A DNA stretch of 64,000 nt from Steinernema hermaphroditum (taxonomy: Eukaryota > Nematoda > Chromadorea > Rhabditida > Steinernematidae). Made by a program: the position numbers and the translations under genes. Below the pieces are notes generated by a model, which made no database searches, was not told where the DNA came from, and worked only from the letters and a program-made list of their open reading frames with translations. Positions 17,382-28,900 of the stretch are shown in pieces (within the stretch, counting starts at the first letter, position 1; each line of letters opens with the position of its first letter). The stretch covers positions 10,230,001-10,294,000 of the forward strand of contig CM059621.1 in the NCBI GenBank assembly GCA_030435675.1, written 5' to 3'.

Positions 17382-18100
17382 ACCCGACCCGAAAACCCGA
17401 ACCCGAAACTTTCGGGTACCCGAAACTCGAACCCGAACCCGAAAACCCGGCCCAAGAATATAGGGCATTGGTATAACAATCGTTTTATGACCAGTAACAA
17501 CAAGAAGCAAATGTAAAAAACCTAGACGAGAAGATTCTTCGTCCTCCATCAGGTCGATATCATCTGACAATCCATCGTCGTCGTCCAGGTCTTCCAAGTC
17601 CTTATCGCGTGTCTTGACAGTGTAAACCTCAGGATCTTTGCTTGCGGGAGTTCTTTCATAGTTCGCAACCTTTCGAGCTTCTTCTGCTTCTTCTGAGAAG
17701 CACCTTCTTCAGCCCGATCATGCGTTCGTTTATGACGCAGCAGCGCCGACGTCGAGCAATCGCTGGACATCTTCATCAGGGTGCCGCATATCTTGCACGC
17801 AAAAGAATTTTCAGTCTCTGTGTAGGAGGCGTACACCGAGCTTCTAGCCATCACTCAACAATTCCGAAGTAGTATGGAACGCTAACGCAGTAACGGTGCG
17901 GAAACGCAAATGTTGAATCAAAAACAATCGCTTCGGGATCACCAGAACTCGGTGAAAACCCATCCGAACCCGAAACCCGAAACCCGAACCCGAACCCGAA
18001 ACTTTCGGATACCCGACCCGAAACCCGACCCGAACCCGAAACGTTCGGGTACCCGACCCGAAAACCCGAAAAACCCGACCCGAAAACCCGAACCATTAGA
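17382..18100. repeat. CCCGAA-rich repeat blocks around a BED-finger remnant
   Basis: Two blocks (about 17382-17455 and 17945-18098) are made of short degenerate CCCGAACCCGA/CCCGAAA units and share the core GAAACTTTCGG followed by TACCCGA. They bracket an ORF with a BED zinc finger. Such CCCGA arrays are typical of some hAT-type element ends, so this may be a second, older element; I found no target duplication. Confidence 0.45.
17549..17854 (-). pseudogene. BED zinc-finger fragment, probable hAT remnant
   Basis: The - strand ORF of about 100 residues starts MMARSSVYASYTE and contains FACKICGTLMKM followed by ALLRHKRTHD. That is the C-x2-C...H-x4-H arrangement of a BED zinc finger, the DNA-binding domain found at the N-terminus of many hAT transposases. 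No catalytic domain follows. Its position between CCCGAA blocks suggests a deleted transposon rather than a host gene. Confidence 0.5.
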
Positions 18101-18479
18101 TGTGTGCATTTCACTTTCACACGTCAGACTTTACTAGTTGCATCGATTGGATTACGTTTCTCAGCCGCAATCCCTGTTTACTGGGTTCTTGCAGGTCGAG
18201 TCATCTACACTGTGTTGAATTGTTAAAATTACCGGGAAAATTTCGCATATCGGCGAACTTTTGTTAGGGATGTATGCAAGTTGCACTTTACAATTCTACG
18301 AACAAATGCAGGGATATTCATTCCTAGTGTAGAATTTTCTATGATCTATGATGAACTTTCATACATTCCAGTTACCACAGTGTCACTACAGTGTATTCGC
18401 CGTTATCCCGCCACCCTACTCAGCGAGTTCTTTAAAAACCACTTTTATTCCAGCTCTTTCACACGGTTCCAAAACGTTA

Positions 18480-21400
18480 TCACAACAAAAGATCCATTTC
18501 TTCCCTGCTTACAGTATCGGCACAGAGAGCATTCAGCCGCCCAAGAACAAGAGCCATCTGAAAACAGAAGTTCAGGTATTACACGAAGGGATATCACCAA
18601 TACTTACCTTCCTCTTCTGTGGAAATCTTGTGTTTTTCTCCGCTAGCTTTTTGAGTACACTGGACGCCTAAATTAGGATTCAAGAAACCTAACTCACTAA
18701 TCCACACATACCGCTGCATAATCTCCTGTATGAGTCAAACGCGTCCAGGAAACAGCATCGGTCTTCAGGACGAAATCCTCAGCCTCGGGACCACTCTCCT
18801 TGAGTAACTCCGATATCATTTCTGAAACAACGTTTCTGTAAGAATTCTAGGCTCCAACCAACACTCACTATGCTTCAAATAGTACTTCATTAACACAATG
18901 GTGAAATTCGATGATGCGAAACGCTGCTTGTAAGTGCTGAGCTTCTCCTCCTTGTTCTCATCCTTCAACGTTTCGCGAATGAGAATTGAGAAGTCTTCAA
19001 AGTCCTCGGCAAGTTTGGTGGCCTTTTCTCTTTCACTGAGCTTTAGGAACCGCTCGATAATCGGCGATTCGTTGAGCTGATCGCGACTCTGCTGTCCCAA
19101 AATGAATTGCGATACGAGGAACGCATGGTCGCACAAGAGAGCATACTGGTCAACCAGGCCTCGACAGTCCTTCTCCAGTAGATCCGAGATGTGACTCAGC
19201 TGCAACATGATCCGTAACAGCTCAATGCCCAAAATAACGTACATGACGCTCAAAGGCACTGATGATCACACTCATTGAAGTCCATCGGTTGTCAACGTCG
19301 ATTTCAATAGCTCCCGGTGAACAGCGGTACGTAGTTATGGCGTCCATCACCTTCTGCACAATCCCCCCAGTTTCGAAGATAACACGGAATCGGTCGCTTA
19401 TCTCTTCTGAGTCCTTCAATTCATTTAATTCCAAACTGAAGAGCACATCGAACAGTCCGCAGGCAGCAGAGACCTGAACGTCGTTCAAACAGAGATAAAC
19501 TTCTATCGCATTCAAACCTTGCGGAAGAAATGGTCATAAAGGGTTGAATGGTGGTTAGAGGCGTGATCGCCTTTGCTCTTCATAAGTATCTTCACGGCTT
19601 TATCGAACAGACGAACGTTCGTTTCCGACACCCACTCATACAACACGAGCAGCATGCAGAGCTTTTCACCAAGTTCGACAAGGTAGGACAGTGCCGTCCG
19701 CGCTCTGGTCATCGGCATAGAGGCATACGTTTTCGTAGTTAGAGCAAACTAAAAAGAGACAGTGCTGAAAGACCAGTAAGACCACGGTGGTGATCATACC
19801 TTATCGTAGGTTCCAACATACTTAATGAAGCATATGAACATGTCGAAAAACTGCTTCTTGCTTTCGAGAAGACGCATTAGCTGCAAGGACTTCTTTCCGA
19901 CGAATTCTCCAGCTGTGAAAAAATTGTGGAAAATTTAGAAAAACTTTGGAACCCACCTTTCTGAGATTCACTCGAAATTTCCCAGTGAGCATCATTAGGC
20001 AGAGTCCCGTCCATTACGGTAAGCACGAAACTAGTAGCGATGTCAACAAAATCACTGGAACGCAAGAAGTTCATCTGGTTTGAGTAACGCTCGCATTCGT
20101 TGAATTTCTTGCTGCAGAAGCTGACAAAGGCATTCGCCAGTAGATGTTTAGGCAATTTAGGGTCCCTCAATTCTTTTCCAAACAGCTCCTTAATCCATGT
20201 AATTGTTGAGCTTCTATCAAAGGACACATCGAACTTCCTGCAAGCAATGTAGTACAGTAATTGTAGTGTGCCCAGCTTCTCGTTTTGTCTTGGAAAACAA
20301 GAAATACGTACCACGGCACAAGTCTAAGAACAGCAAATCCGGAGTCCCTCAAAAACACATAGCAGAGACCGTTCAAGTTCGCTAAACAACAGGGAAACTC
20401 GTACACCTTTATTCACGATGTTACCTATTCCCAAAGAACCTTCCGGTAATCGCAGTACATGGGAATCATGAACTTCGATAATTCTTCCACCCTTTCCAAG
20501 AAGCTTGATGGCCAGGGACACAAAATTAGAAGACAGCAAAACGATGTCCTTTTGCTGTTCACCAGTGACCGAGCCCTCAGAAGCAGCTTCGTCCGCGCTC
20601 TCGTTGAAGATTAGATGCATTTCCTGCATATCTTTAGACGTAATCTAGAACACAAAAATTGCTCGCGGAATCGGTATTTCTAGCGTCTTACAGCATGCTT
20701 CCGCAAAATATCGCCAGCTATTCGAAGTTCGTAGAACCAATCGAATGATAGCTCCTTTTCCGAAACATCTGTTAAGAAGCCTGAAGCGCAACACCAAATT
20801 CACAGTTCGCTGTAAATTCACATACCAAGGGCGTAATATGTCCTGTCCTCCATGTTGTGACACATGGAGAGTACAAGTACTCCCCCTCTATACTCGCAAA
20901 CGTCGACTATCGCCACTTTCACATTCTTGCGTTGCGATTCTGTGACGATCTTTTTGCGGCCAATCATATCAAAGAACATGGATGCTACAACGGAAACGTC
21001 CAATTTGCTGATGGAATTCATGTCGGCCAGAGAGCTGATTTTTAAGGACTTCGCAGATATCGTGGCGACCACCTTCTCCGAGAGATCAACTGTCCGACTG
21101 TTGAAGAGCACTGTACTCCTCCTCACGCTAAAACATGCACGAATACAGAATCAAAGCCTCGCCCAACCATACTCTTCTCGATCGTCGGGACTGGAGGATG
21201 ACATGAACATTGAAAATCTTCTCTGATATTCTTTCGGGCGGAGCTCCTTGACAATCACAGCCCCATTGGAGGAAAGCCGCTGCGAAGATTGTTTCAGCAG
21301 GTAAAATCCATTTCTGGACGTGGAGACCAGAAATTCGATTCCTTTCCGTGTGTTCAGCGCGTGCACACCGACAACGATGTCGTTCTTGATATCGATGAGA

Positions 21401-21851
21401 GACTCGAACGGCTTTCGGTCCAGCTGCACAAAGTGCCTCAGCGTTCCTTCGGGATTCACAGCCAGCACTCCGGGCAACTCCCGATCACCTGGAATGACAG
21501 CATAGAACAAGCAATACAAGATGGATATCGCATACCCGTGTTGTAAAAGCACACGTTGTCGGCGGAGTACTTCAAACCCGTTGGCGCCAAAGGGAGAGTG
21601 TGGGCGATGGGATATCCGGTGGAATTCTAGATGAGTGTCGATGAACCCCAAGTTCGGATCAGACGTACCAGCTGGCGACGATTCCAGACGATCATCGTGT
21701 GGGCCACTCGGTGAATAATCCAAGAATAACCATCTTCCGACAAGGAAACACACACGTCCGCACTGTTTTCGGAAAGAATCTCCTTGACAAGCACAGGATA
21801 CTCCGAGTGATCGATGGGATCCAGCTTCAGCTCCATGCTTTTCACCTTCAT
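18480..21851 (-). CDS. Nuclear pore scaffold protein Nup133
   Basis: Structural member of the Nup107-160 (Y) complex of the nuclear pore. The start at 21851 follows an acceptor (TCTTGTTCAG) by two bases. Exon 1 (VLVKEILSENSADV, then GYSWIIHRVAHTMIVWNRR) and the next exons (NSTGYPIAHTLPLAPTG; GVLAVNPEGTLRHFV; GIEFLVSTSRNGFYLLK) form the N-terminal beta-propeller. The helical C-terminal part includes LSYLVELGEKLCMLLVLYEW, DFEDFSILIRETL and FASSNFTIVLMKYYLKH, which align in order with vertebrate Nup133. The last exons read DAVSWTRLTHTGDYAAA and, after a join, ALVLGRLNALCADTVSR, ending at 18480 with a - strand AATAAA at 18444-18449. The C-terminus is roughly 150 residues shorter than vertebrate Nup133. 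About a dozen exons, all with short introns. Confidence 0.85.
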
Positions 21852-22355
21852 GGCTGAACAAGAAATTCACTGAATGGCCAAGGACGAAAAATACTCGCAC
21901 CACGAGAATCCGAAGAAAACGAGCTGCGCCAAATATAGTCGGATTAAAAAATTGGTGACATTTTTTCGATTTGGTCCCACAACGCTTTTTTTGCGCGCGC
22001 CACGCCATCTTCGTGTGTGGTACTGCATTTTACAATGGGAAATGCAAATCGTCTGCATGTTTGGTTGGACACTTTTGACGGGGATATCACGCGAATCTCA
22101 AAATTCTACAAGCAAATCAGTATTGCCTGGTTAATTGCTAATTGCGAGTCGATTGAGCCCAAAATTGTCGAAATTGAACGCGTGCATAAGAAGTTATTCA
22201 CATTTTCATCGCCAGATGCCGCGATATCAGCGCCCCGACTCTGTTTTTGAAGTGTTTTGTCGGATTTTTTCTTGTGCCTTCTGTTTTTTTTTTCGCGTAA
22301 CTATATCTTCGCGGGCTCTCCCGTCAAGAATTGAATATGTGAAGTCCGATTTCAC
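21852..22355. other. Upstream region of Nup133, no other gene seen
   Basis: AT-richer stretch with no domain-bearing ORF. It holds the Nup133 promoter region and ends at the CAAGGG-type MITE. Confidence 0.4.
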
Positions 22356-22358
22356 TAA

Positions 22359-22848
22359 CAAGGGAACGGTCAATCATGCAACTCTAAGATCGACGAGAGA
22401 CTAGGGGAAAACGGTAGGCCTAGGTGAGTATATTAACGGTGCAAAATACTAGCTGCCCTAACGCGCTCTGTGCCCGTCAAAAGAGATGCGATATGCTTTC
22501 TCACGGACGCCACATTAGTTTCTCACCGGTGATTCCCAAATGACCCAGTGTATACTTAACGAGCATCAGATAGTCGGATCGTTATTTGTCAGACGGTTAC
22601 CTTAGGTAGCATGTATGAACACCTTCCAACCAGAACAAAATTGTGAGCTTAAGTATACACTGGGTCATTTGGGAATCACCGGTGAGAAACTAATATGGCG
22701 TCCGTGAGAAAGCATATCGCATCTCATTTGACGGGCACAGAGCGCGTTAGGGCAGCTAGTATTTCTACCGAGAATATACTCACCTAGGCCTACCACTTGC
22801 CCCTAGTCTCGCGTCGATCTTAGAGTTGCATGATTAACCGTTCCCTTC
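22359..22848. mobile_element. 490-bp CAAGGG-family MITE, full copy
   Basis: Inverted arms of about 200 bp: the left starts CAAGGGAACGGTCAATCATG and the right ends with its near-complement ...CCGTTCCCTTC. It is flanked by TAA at 22356-22358 and 22849-22851. A half copy of the same sequence lies at 47330-47576. It has no ORF and no tRNA-like part. End sequence and 3-bp TNA duplication link it to the larger tRNA-bearing palindromes in this window. Confidence 0.75.
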
Positions 22849-22851
22849 TAA

Positions 22852-24324
22852 GATGCCTTGACTAAAGTCCTGGAGAACGAAGAGACGACAAGCTGGGCGG
22901 CTTGGACAGGAGAGGAAGAAAGAAAATGAGGTGGCAACTCTGAAGAATGAGCTGGCACACTCGAGGGTGCTAGTATGGTCGGTGTAAACGGATTGGGGTA
23001 CGCGTCCTGACACGAAATTGGCGCTGTTAGTAAGAATCAGATGTGCGCTCCTAATGGGATTCGCAGGTTTCGTGAATGATTTGTGCATATCTCGATGCCG
23101 AGGGCGTATTTTCGGATTTCCAACGTTGAAAATGTAGCAAAAGCTCTGTGCGTTCGAATGCGCACAGATTTGTTTGATTTCGCGCCGTGTGCGCAGAGAA
23201 ATTAACTCATCTTTGTAATGAGAGGAGATATTTTCCCGATTCTATGCGTATTTTTGAGCGACGTGGGCCGTACATCAGCTGTAACACGCTGGAAAATAGC
23301 TAAGGCAGCGCGAATGAATGTTTGTTTGAAGCGTAGAGGGAGGAAGAGCGGTTGCCGTATGTTAGTCAGGTGCAGTCGCAACCAGATTCAATGACTCCAC
23401 AATCTTGACCTTTTAGAGATTTCAGGTGCACTGCGACGCTCTGAAACGCGCGTCAATGATCTGTAAAGTGCAAATGAGAACTTGATGAGAGAAAATAATG
23501 CTTAGAGAGAAGATCAGAAAAATGGAGGAGGTCCGATATAGCGATTATTTTGACTTGTCACCGCTCGGATACTTGAGATTACGCTAAATCACCTCATGGT
23601 CCTCTTTCCTTCTGATATAACACCCATTGGATCAAAGTTGTGCAGAAAAAATGCTTCGAGAATGCCATTGCGGAAGTAGATCGCTGTCTTGAGTATGACA
23701 GCGTAGAAGTTCACCTAGACGATCAAATCACTGACGGTGCGAATTCGGACGATAGCACCGATGAATCAGAACATGAAGTAGCTTTAGATGATGACGATTA
23801 GAAACGCAAAAATGGAGCATTATTTGTATCTATTCATCACTTTTTCATAAATCGCTTAATTTCTCTGCGACTATTGAATTTGGCAACTCGAGTGACATGT
23901 CATTCGATGGAGCATTTAATTCTGCACAAATTTGACGTTGGAATTTCCGCGAAACGCTCTAGTTCGCTCGAAAATGACGAAAAAAGACAGGGAGTACGAA
24001 ATCCCCATTGAAAAAATGCGAAAAGACGAAAAACTACGGTAGTCTAGCGGTCCCGCCACGAGCACCTTGCGGACCCCAATCCGTTTACACCGACCATAGA
24101 TCGTCTCGAAAGAAACCTTGCCGCTGCTCAATTAGAAATCAGTGACTTGAGGCGGGAACTGGCAGCCACTGAAGCTCAAAGTGCTGAGTTTGAATATCGG
24201 GCAAGGATGTTCCAAGACAAGTATGAAAAAGGCGGTGACGACTTGAAAAAGTCTTTGGAAAACTTCCGACTTTTTGCGAAAACACGGGGTTCAGGCTACA
24301 CAGGACGAGTCTAGAACTGTCTTG
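22852..24324 (+). pseudogene. Coiled-coil ORF split by a transposon
   Basis: The left half (22862-22975) reads KENEVATLKNELAHSRVL and the right half (24097-24324) reads DRLERNLAAAQLEISDLRRE and then QDKYEKGGDDLKKSLENF. If the element at 22976-24096 and one TA copy are removed, the two halves join in the same frame at VL-V-DRLE. The sequence is a charged heptad-type coiled coil ending at TAG 24324. I do not recognise the parent protein; it could be a host exon or an ORF of an older mobile element. Confidence 0.55.
22976..24096 (+). mobile_element. pogo/Tigger-like DNA transposon, decayed
   Basis: Perfect terminal inverted repeats of 24 bp start TGGTCGGTGTAAACGG. The flanking dinucleotide is TA on both sides (22974-22975, 24097-24098), as in the Tc1/mariner superfamily. 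A fragment at 23628-23801 reads WIKVVQKKCFENAIAEVD and ends in a strongly acidic tail (EVALDDDD, stop). That resembles the C-terminus of pogo/Tigger-type transposases. The rest of the interior has no intact transposase. Confidence 0.7.
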
Positions 24325-24624
24325 TTCGAAAAACTTGAGCACTTATATTGGGAAAAGGGTGGACGGGACTCTTTTATAACACATTTTCTGGCTCCTGAAG
24401 CTTTTCGTGACTAGTACATTCCGTACGATCGGTTCGGAAAAAAAGATTGCGAAACATAGGGTGCGGTGTCAGTAGCGTGGGGAGCAGACAGTTGTTCACT
24501 GAAGATGGTCATGCCACGATGAGTCAGCGCCCAAGAATTCGCTTTCGAAATGCGAGCAACAAGTCACACTTCAATTTAACACTTCGTGCATCTGTTTTTC
24601 TAATTTCCCGCGCGCCTCTCCGTG
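24325..24624. other. Intergenic upstream of the F-box gene
   Basis: No feature recognised beyond the probable F-box promoter region. Confidence 0.4.
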
Positions 24625-25649
24625 ATGGAAGGTAGACGCTCTGTTCAACGCAGAATCATGGAGTTCTTCCTGCCCCAGCGAGTTGAATTCGACGCCTCGG
24701 GACTGTCACCGGATCTGCTCCGGAAGATCTTGCTGCGCGTGGACCTGGAAACCCTCGTACGCGGCGGGTCCTTGGTTTGTCGCACCTGGAACGAAATCCT
24801 CGGTCAGAAATCGTTCTGGGTGGAGCGGGCTCGCCTGGAGAGAGCGAATCTGGACTGCTTTCCCCCTTCTTCGATCAAAGACGTCCCTCTTGTTTACTCC
24901 AAATTGTACTACTACAAGCCCTTCAACAGAAACTTAATTAAAAATCACAGTGGGCAGTATGATTTCGAGGGATGGAAGATCTTCAACAGAGGATACAGTG
25001 ACAGGTTTGTTCCTTCGCGTGTTCCTCATTCACTTCTGCAGTTTAGGATGAAAGTGGAGAACCCTCCAGTTGGATGTTTACCTCATCCTTATCTTGACAT
25101 GCGCCATTGTTTTGTGACCAGTTTTGGGCTGAGCGAGAAGACTATCATCATCGATTTCGAAGAACTTGGGGTTGATGTAAGCTGGAGGTGTAAACTCGAG
25201 TATGCGAAGTGTTTTAGGGCTTCATTATGGACCACCGTCCACACATCACCGTTTCGGAGTGGAACACTCACAGAGCCGATTGTGCTGTATGTTTGATTTG
25301 GTTCTGAAACGGCTTTTGAGGGGGTTTTTTCAGGCCGAATACATTCTCGAAGTGCATTTACTGGATGAGGATTCGGAAGAATTCGATGAGGAGGGAACAG
25401 TGTTCCGTTTCGAGAGAAGAATGGAGCAATGGGGTGGTGAGTCTCCCGACGATTTCCAATTATTCACAGACCACTATAGATTTGGAGTGGCAAGAAGTGA
25501 AGCATGTTTTCACGAACTACCCGCAAGGTGTCCGGAGGATCAGAATGTCGAGCTATGGGCAGGATAATCAGTTTTGGAAGGGTCATTACGGGTCAAAGAT
25601 GGCACATGCATCCATCAGATTGGAGTTCGAGTTCGACGGCAAAGTGTAA
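24625..25649 (+). CDS. F-box protein with FBA sugar-binding domain (FBXO2/6/44 type)
   Basis: Substrate receptor of an SCF (SKP1-CUL1-F-box) ubiquitin ligase; in animals this subfamily recognises N-glycosylated proteins. Residues about 20-65 are the F-box (LSPDLLRKILLRVDLETLV, then SLVCRTWNEILGQKSFW). The FBA domain follows: GWKIFNRG, RMKVENPPVGCLPHP, FVTSFGLSEKTIIIDFEELG, ITVSEWNTHRADCA, HVFTNYPQGVRRIRM, and DNQFWKGHYGSKMAHASI. Exons: 24625-25004, 25047 to about 25175, then three more joined across GT-AG introns; the 42-bp first intron is in frame and could be misread as coding. Start is the first ATG of the frame. Confidence 0.85.
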
Positions 25650-25905
25650 GAACTCGAATGAACGAAAATAATACTGGTCAAAAGCCAAAAATTTTCGAGA
25701 TATTTATGAAAATTAAATTATTCATAGAGCTTCTTCTGGTGTTAATTGTCATGGGGCGTTCGAGTCGATTTTCCAGCGATGAGCGTTCTCACTTTCACGA
25801 CGCTTACCGGATGACCTTGACACTTCCTGCTGATTGACCGAATCGCAAGTCGCGTTCGTCGCTCTCTCAAAACTCTTTATTCTCATGACTATAGTACAAC
25901 AGTGA

Positions 25906-28900
25906 CTATGCCAAAGTAACCCGTTGCTCTTGCTGCCATCCGTTCATCTTGACGGACTTCGCCGTTTTCGCTCTCTGCTTCTTTTGCACTTCTTCGAAGG
26001 ACTTCTCGACGTCGACCTTGCGAATCACCACCATGCCGTCAACATATTCTAAAGGGAAAGCGCCGAAATGGAGACTAAAAACCGCTTGGAGCCTACTTGG
26101 ATTCTCCCTCAAAGCGTCGAACTGTGCATTTGTGATTAGTCCTCGAAGTTGAGCTCCGGTCCACCCCTCTGTGTCCCTGGCCAGCTGCATCAGGATCTTG
26201 GGGGATTCGACGTGTACGTTAGAGCAAACAATCCTCAGGATTTCCTTCCTCTCTTCCTGCAAACAGGCAAATATAACAATTCGCAGTGGACCCGTGAATA
26301 CCAAAGTGGGATATCCGCACTCGACGACATGGTCGAATCTGCCGGGTCTCAGAAGCGCCGGATCGATGAGGTCCAGGCGACTCGTAGCGGCGATGACGAA
26401 GACTCCTTCCAGCTGATCAGCGCCGTCCAACTCCGTCAACAGCTGGTTCACCACCCGATCCGTGACTCCAGTACTGTCGTGGCCTCTCCGGGGAGCCAAC
26501 GCATCGAACTCGTCAAAGAAGACCAAGCACGGTCGAGAGCTCCTCGCCCTGAATAGTCCAATGAACGCACAGAGGTCAAACGGAAACGCACCTTGCAAAA
26601 ACGTTCCTAACGTTTTCTTCGCTCGCTCCGATATATTTGGAGAGCAGTTCAGGACCCTGAAACGATGCAAAACGAAGATCGATGAGTCTGCGTTTCCGAA
26701 ATGTCAAAATCGCAACACGCGAAATTGTGACTCCCAACCGGTTTCCAAAAAACTGTACGTTCGCTCACCTTCACCTGAACAAAGTTCATCTTCGACTCCG
26801 TGGCTGTGGCTTGGGCAATCAGCGTCTTTCCACATCCACTGGGGCCATGGAGCATCACGCCTCTTCCCAGGCAAAGTCCACATCGTTCAAACAAGGAAGC
26901 GTACTGAAGTAAGGTCCACGTAACTATGGACTCTTTGGAAAGCTACCTTCGACGGCCACAAGAGCACTTCGCTGAGCAGCTGCTTGATGTGACTCATTCC
27001 TCCAACGGCATTCCAGTCCACTTTTACTTCTCCCCCCGCATCCGCCTTTGAGATTTCCACGGAAATCGGGCGGTACCCCTCAAGTGCGGCGCGCAAGTCG
27101 TCGACGCATACTTCCTCGATTCGACCTAAATTTCCGAGGCGGTGTGAGATGAGCGCTCTCCGTCTCCTTACCGTTCATCGAAGCCTCAATCTTCGCGCGG
27201 TCGACCACGCGACGCATATCGCCGATCACGAAGTTCTCCATTCTCTTCACCACCTCGGCGACGTCCTCGTCGCGTTCCAAAAGGGGACAAAGCGTGGTCA
27301 GCAAGTCGCATCTTTCGCGCTGGAATCAAAGCCACTGAATCCCAGTACTACCGTATTTCCCTCTCTTTTGCACTCCGGTGTGTTTTCGCGAACTGCGGCG
27401 CGGAGAGCGAAAGGCACCTCCACCGTTAGGGGCAAAGAGGTCGACGACGATAGCGCCCTGTATTGTGCCCGAGTTCGGCGGACAGGGCGGCGACGCGAAG
27501 TGCAAGTCGGTTGGCGCTCACATTGCGCGAAAGGAACGCCTTAGGTGTGCACACGCGTTTGTGCTACAGGTGCTGTACGATGACCAAGACCGTATCGACT
27601 CACTTCGGCGAGCCGCTAAGCGCCGAGTCCAAGAAGCTGATTTCTGAAGTGAAGCTGAAAATCAACCAGCCCATCCACCCGAACGTAAGCTTTGTGAGTC
27701 CTAACCCATCGGACATAATTCTCCTTAGTTCGACACCGATTTCAATGTGTACCGCTTCGTCATGGCTGCCGAGAGGTTGTACAAAAACCGAAAAGAAATC
27801 GTTGAAGCGGCGGCAAAGACCCTTAACAACCATCTCCGCATGAGGAAAGCCCTCAAGTTGGTAAGAAATAGTCACCTAGGGTGAATGCTGTATGCCTAAC
27901 AGGACACTTTGGATGACATTCCCTTCGAGCACAATCCGATCTTCAGTCGCCGGCTGATGCCAAGAGGGACGATCCAGAAGGAGACCGACAGTTCCAACAG
28001 GCTGCTGTGGTTCATGGAGTATGCCTCCATAAATGTCGAGGTATTCACGCCGGGCCCCTCATCTGTAGCGCTTATCGTTTAGGGCATCGCTCATGGAATG
28101 CGGAGCTCCGATGCGTGTCTTTTCCAATTCTGGCAGTTCGAGCACATGTTGCGGCGGGTGAACCAGCAGGTATCGTTCTCCTGCGAACGCGTGAAGTCAA
28201 AACAACCTCGCGTATTACAGGAAGAACTGTCAGGAAAGCTCAGTTCGCTGCGCCACGTGATCGACATGAGCGGCTACGAAATCAACCCCTTCACAATGCT
28301 TTTCGTGAGCAGCGGAACCCTCTCCTACTACTCCCAGCTTTTCCATTATGAAAACTATCCAGAACTGGTTACGCCAATCGACATGGTGAACATCGCCAAA
28401 TGGATCCACGTTCCGTACAAACTGGCTCGCGCCATGATGCCTGCTGGCTTCACCGAGCGGTTTCGGCTGCACGACGGCCACTTCTTGGAATTCCTCAAGG
28501 ACGAGGTGAAGGAGGAGCACATCCCGACGACACTTGGCGGCAAAAACGCCGAAATCAAGTGCGTCCCCGCCCTGCACCTAAAACCCGAGGACTACTGGAA
28601 GCCGCCGGAACACAAAGTGATCGAATCCCTCGAAACGATCCACGTTTCTCCCCGCAAATCCAAATTTCTCCAAGTCGACGTGGAGCAATCCGGCTCTAAA
28701 CTCGCATGGTACTTCCGAACGGATGGAGACGTGTACTTCGGAGTGTTCTACCAGGTTTGACTAGATCTTTGCCAAAAAAGTACCGCGATTTAGTCCCTAG
28801 AAGACAAGGCCATCAACGGAAAAGAGAAGGAGATTGACATCGACGCGCTCGAAATGGTGTACCCCTGGTTGAAGATCGGGGCTCGGCTCGTGCACGAGGA

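Noticed and set aside
21151..22008. A single 285-residue - strand ORF starting at 22008
   Set aside because: It crosses two Nup133 introns that happen to be open; the true start is 21851 in another frame.
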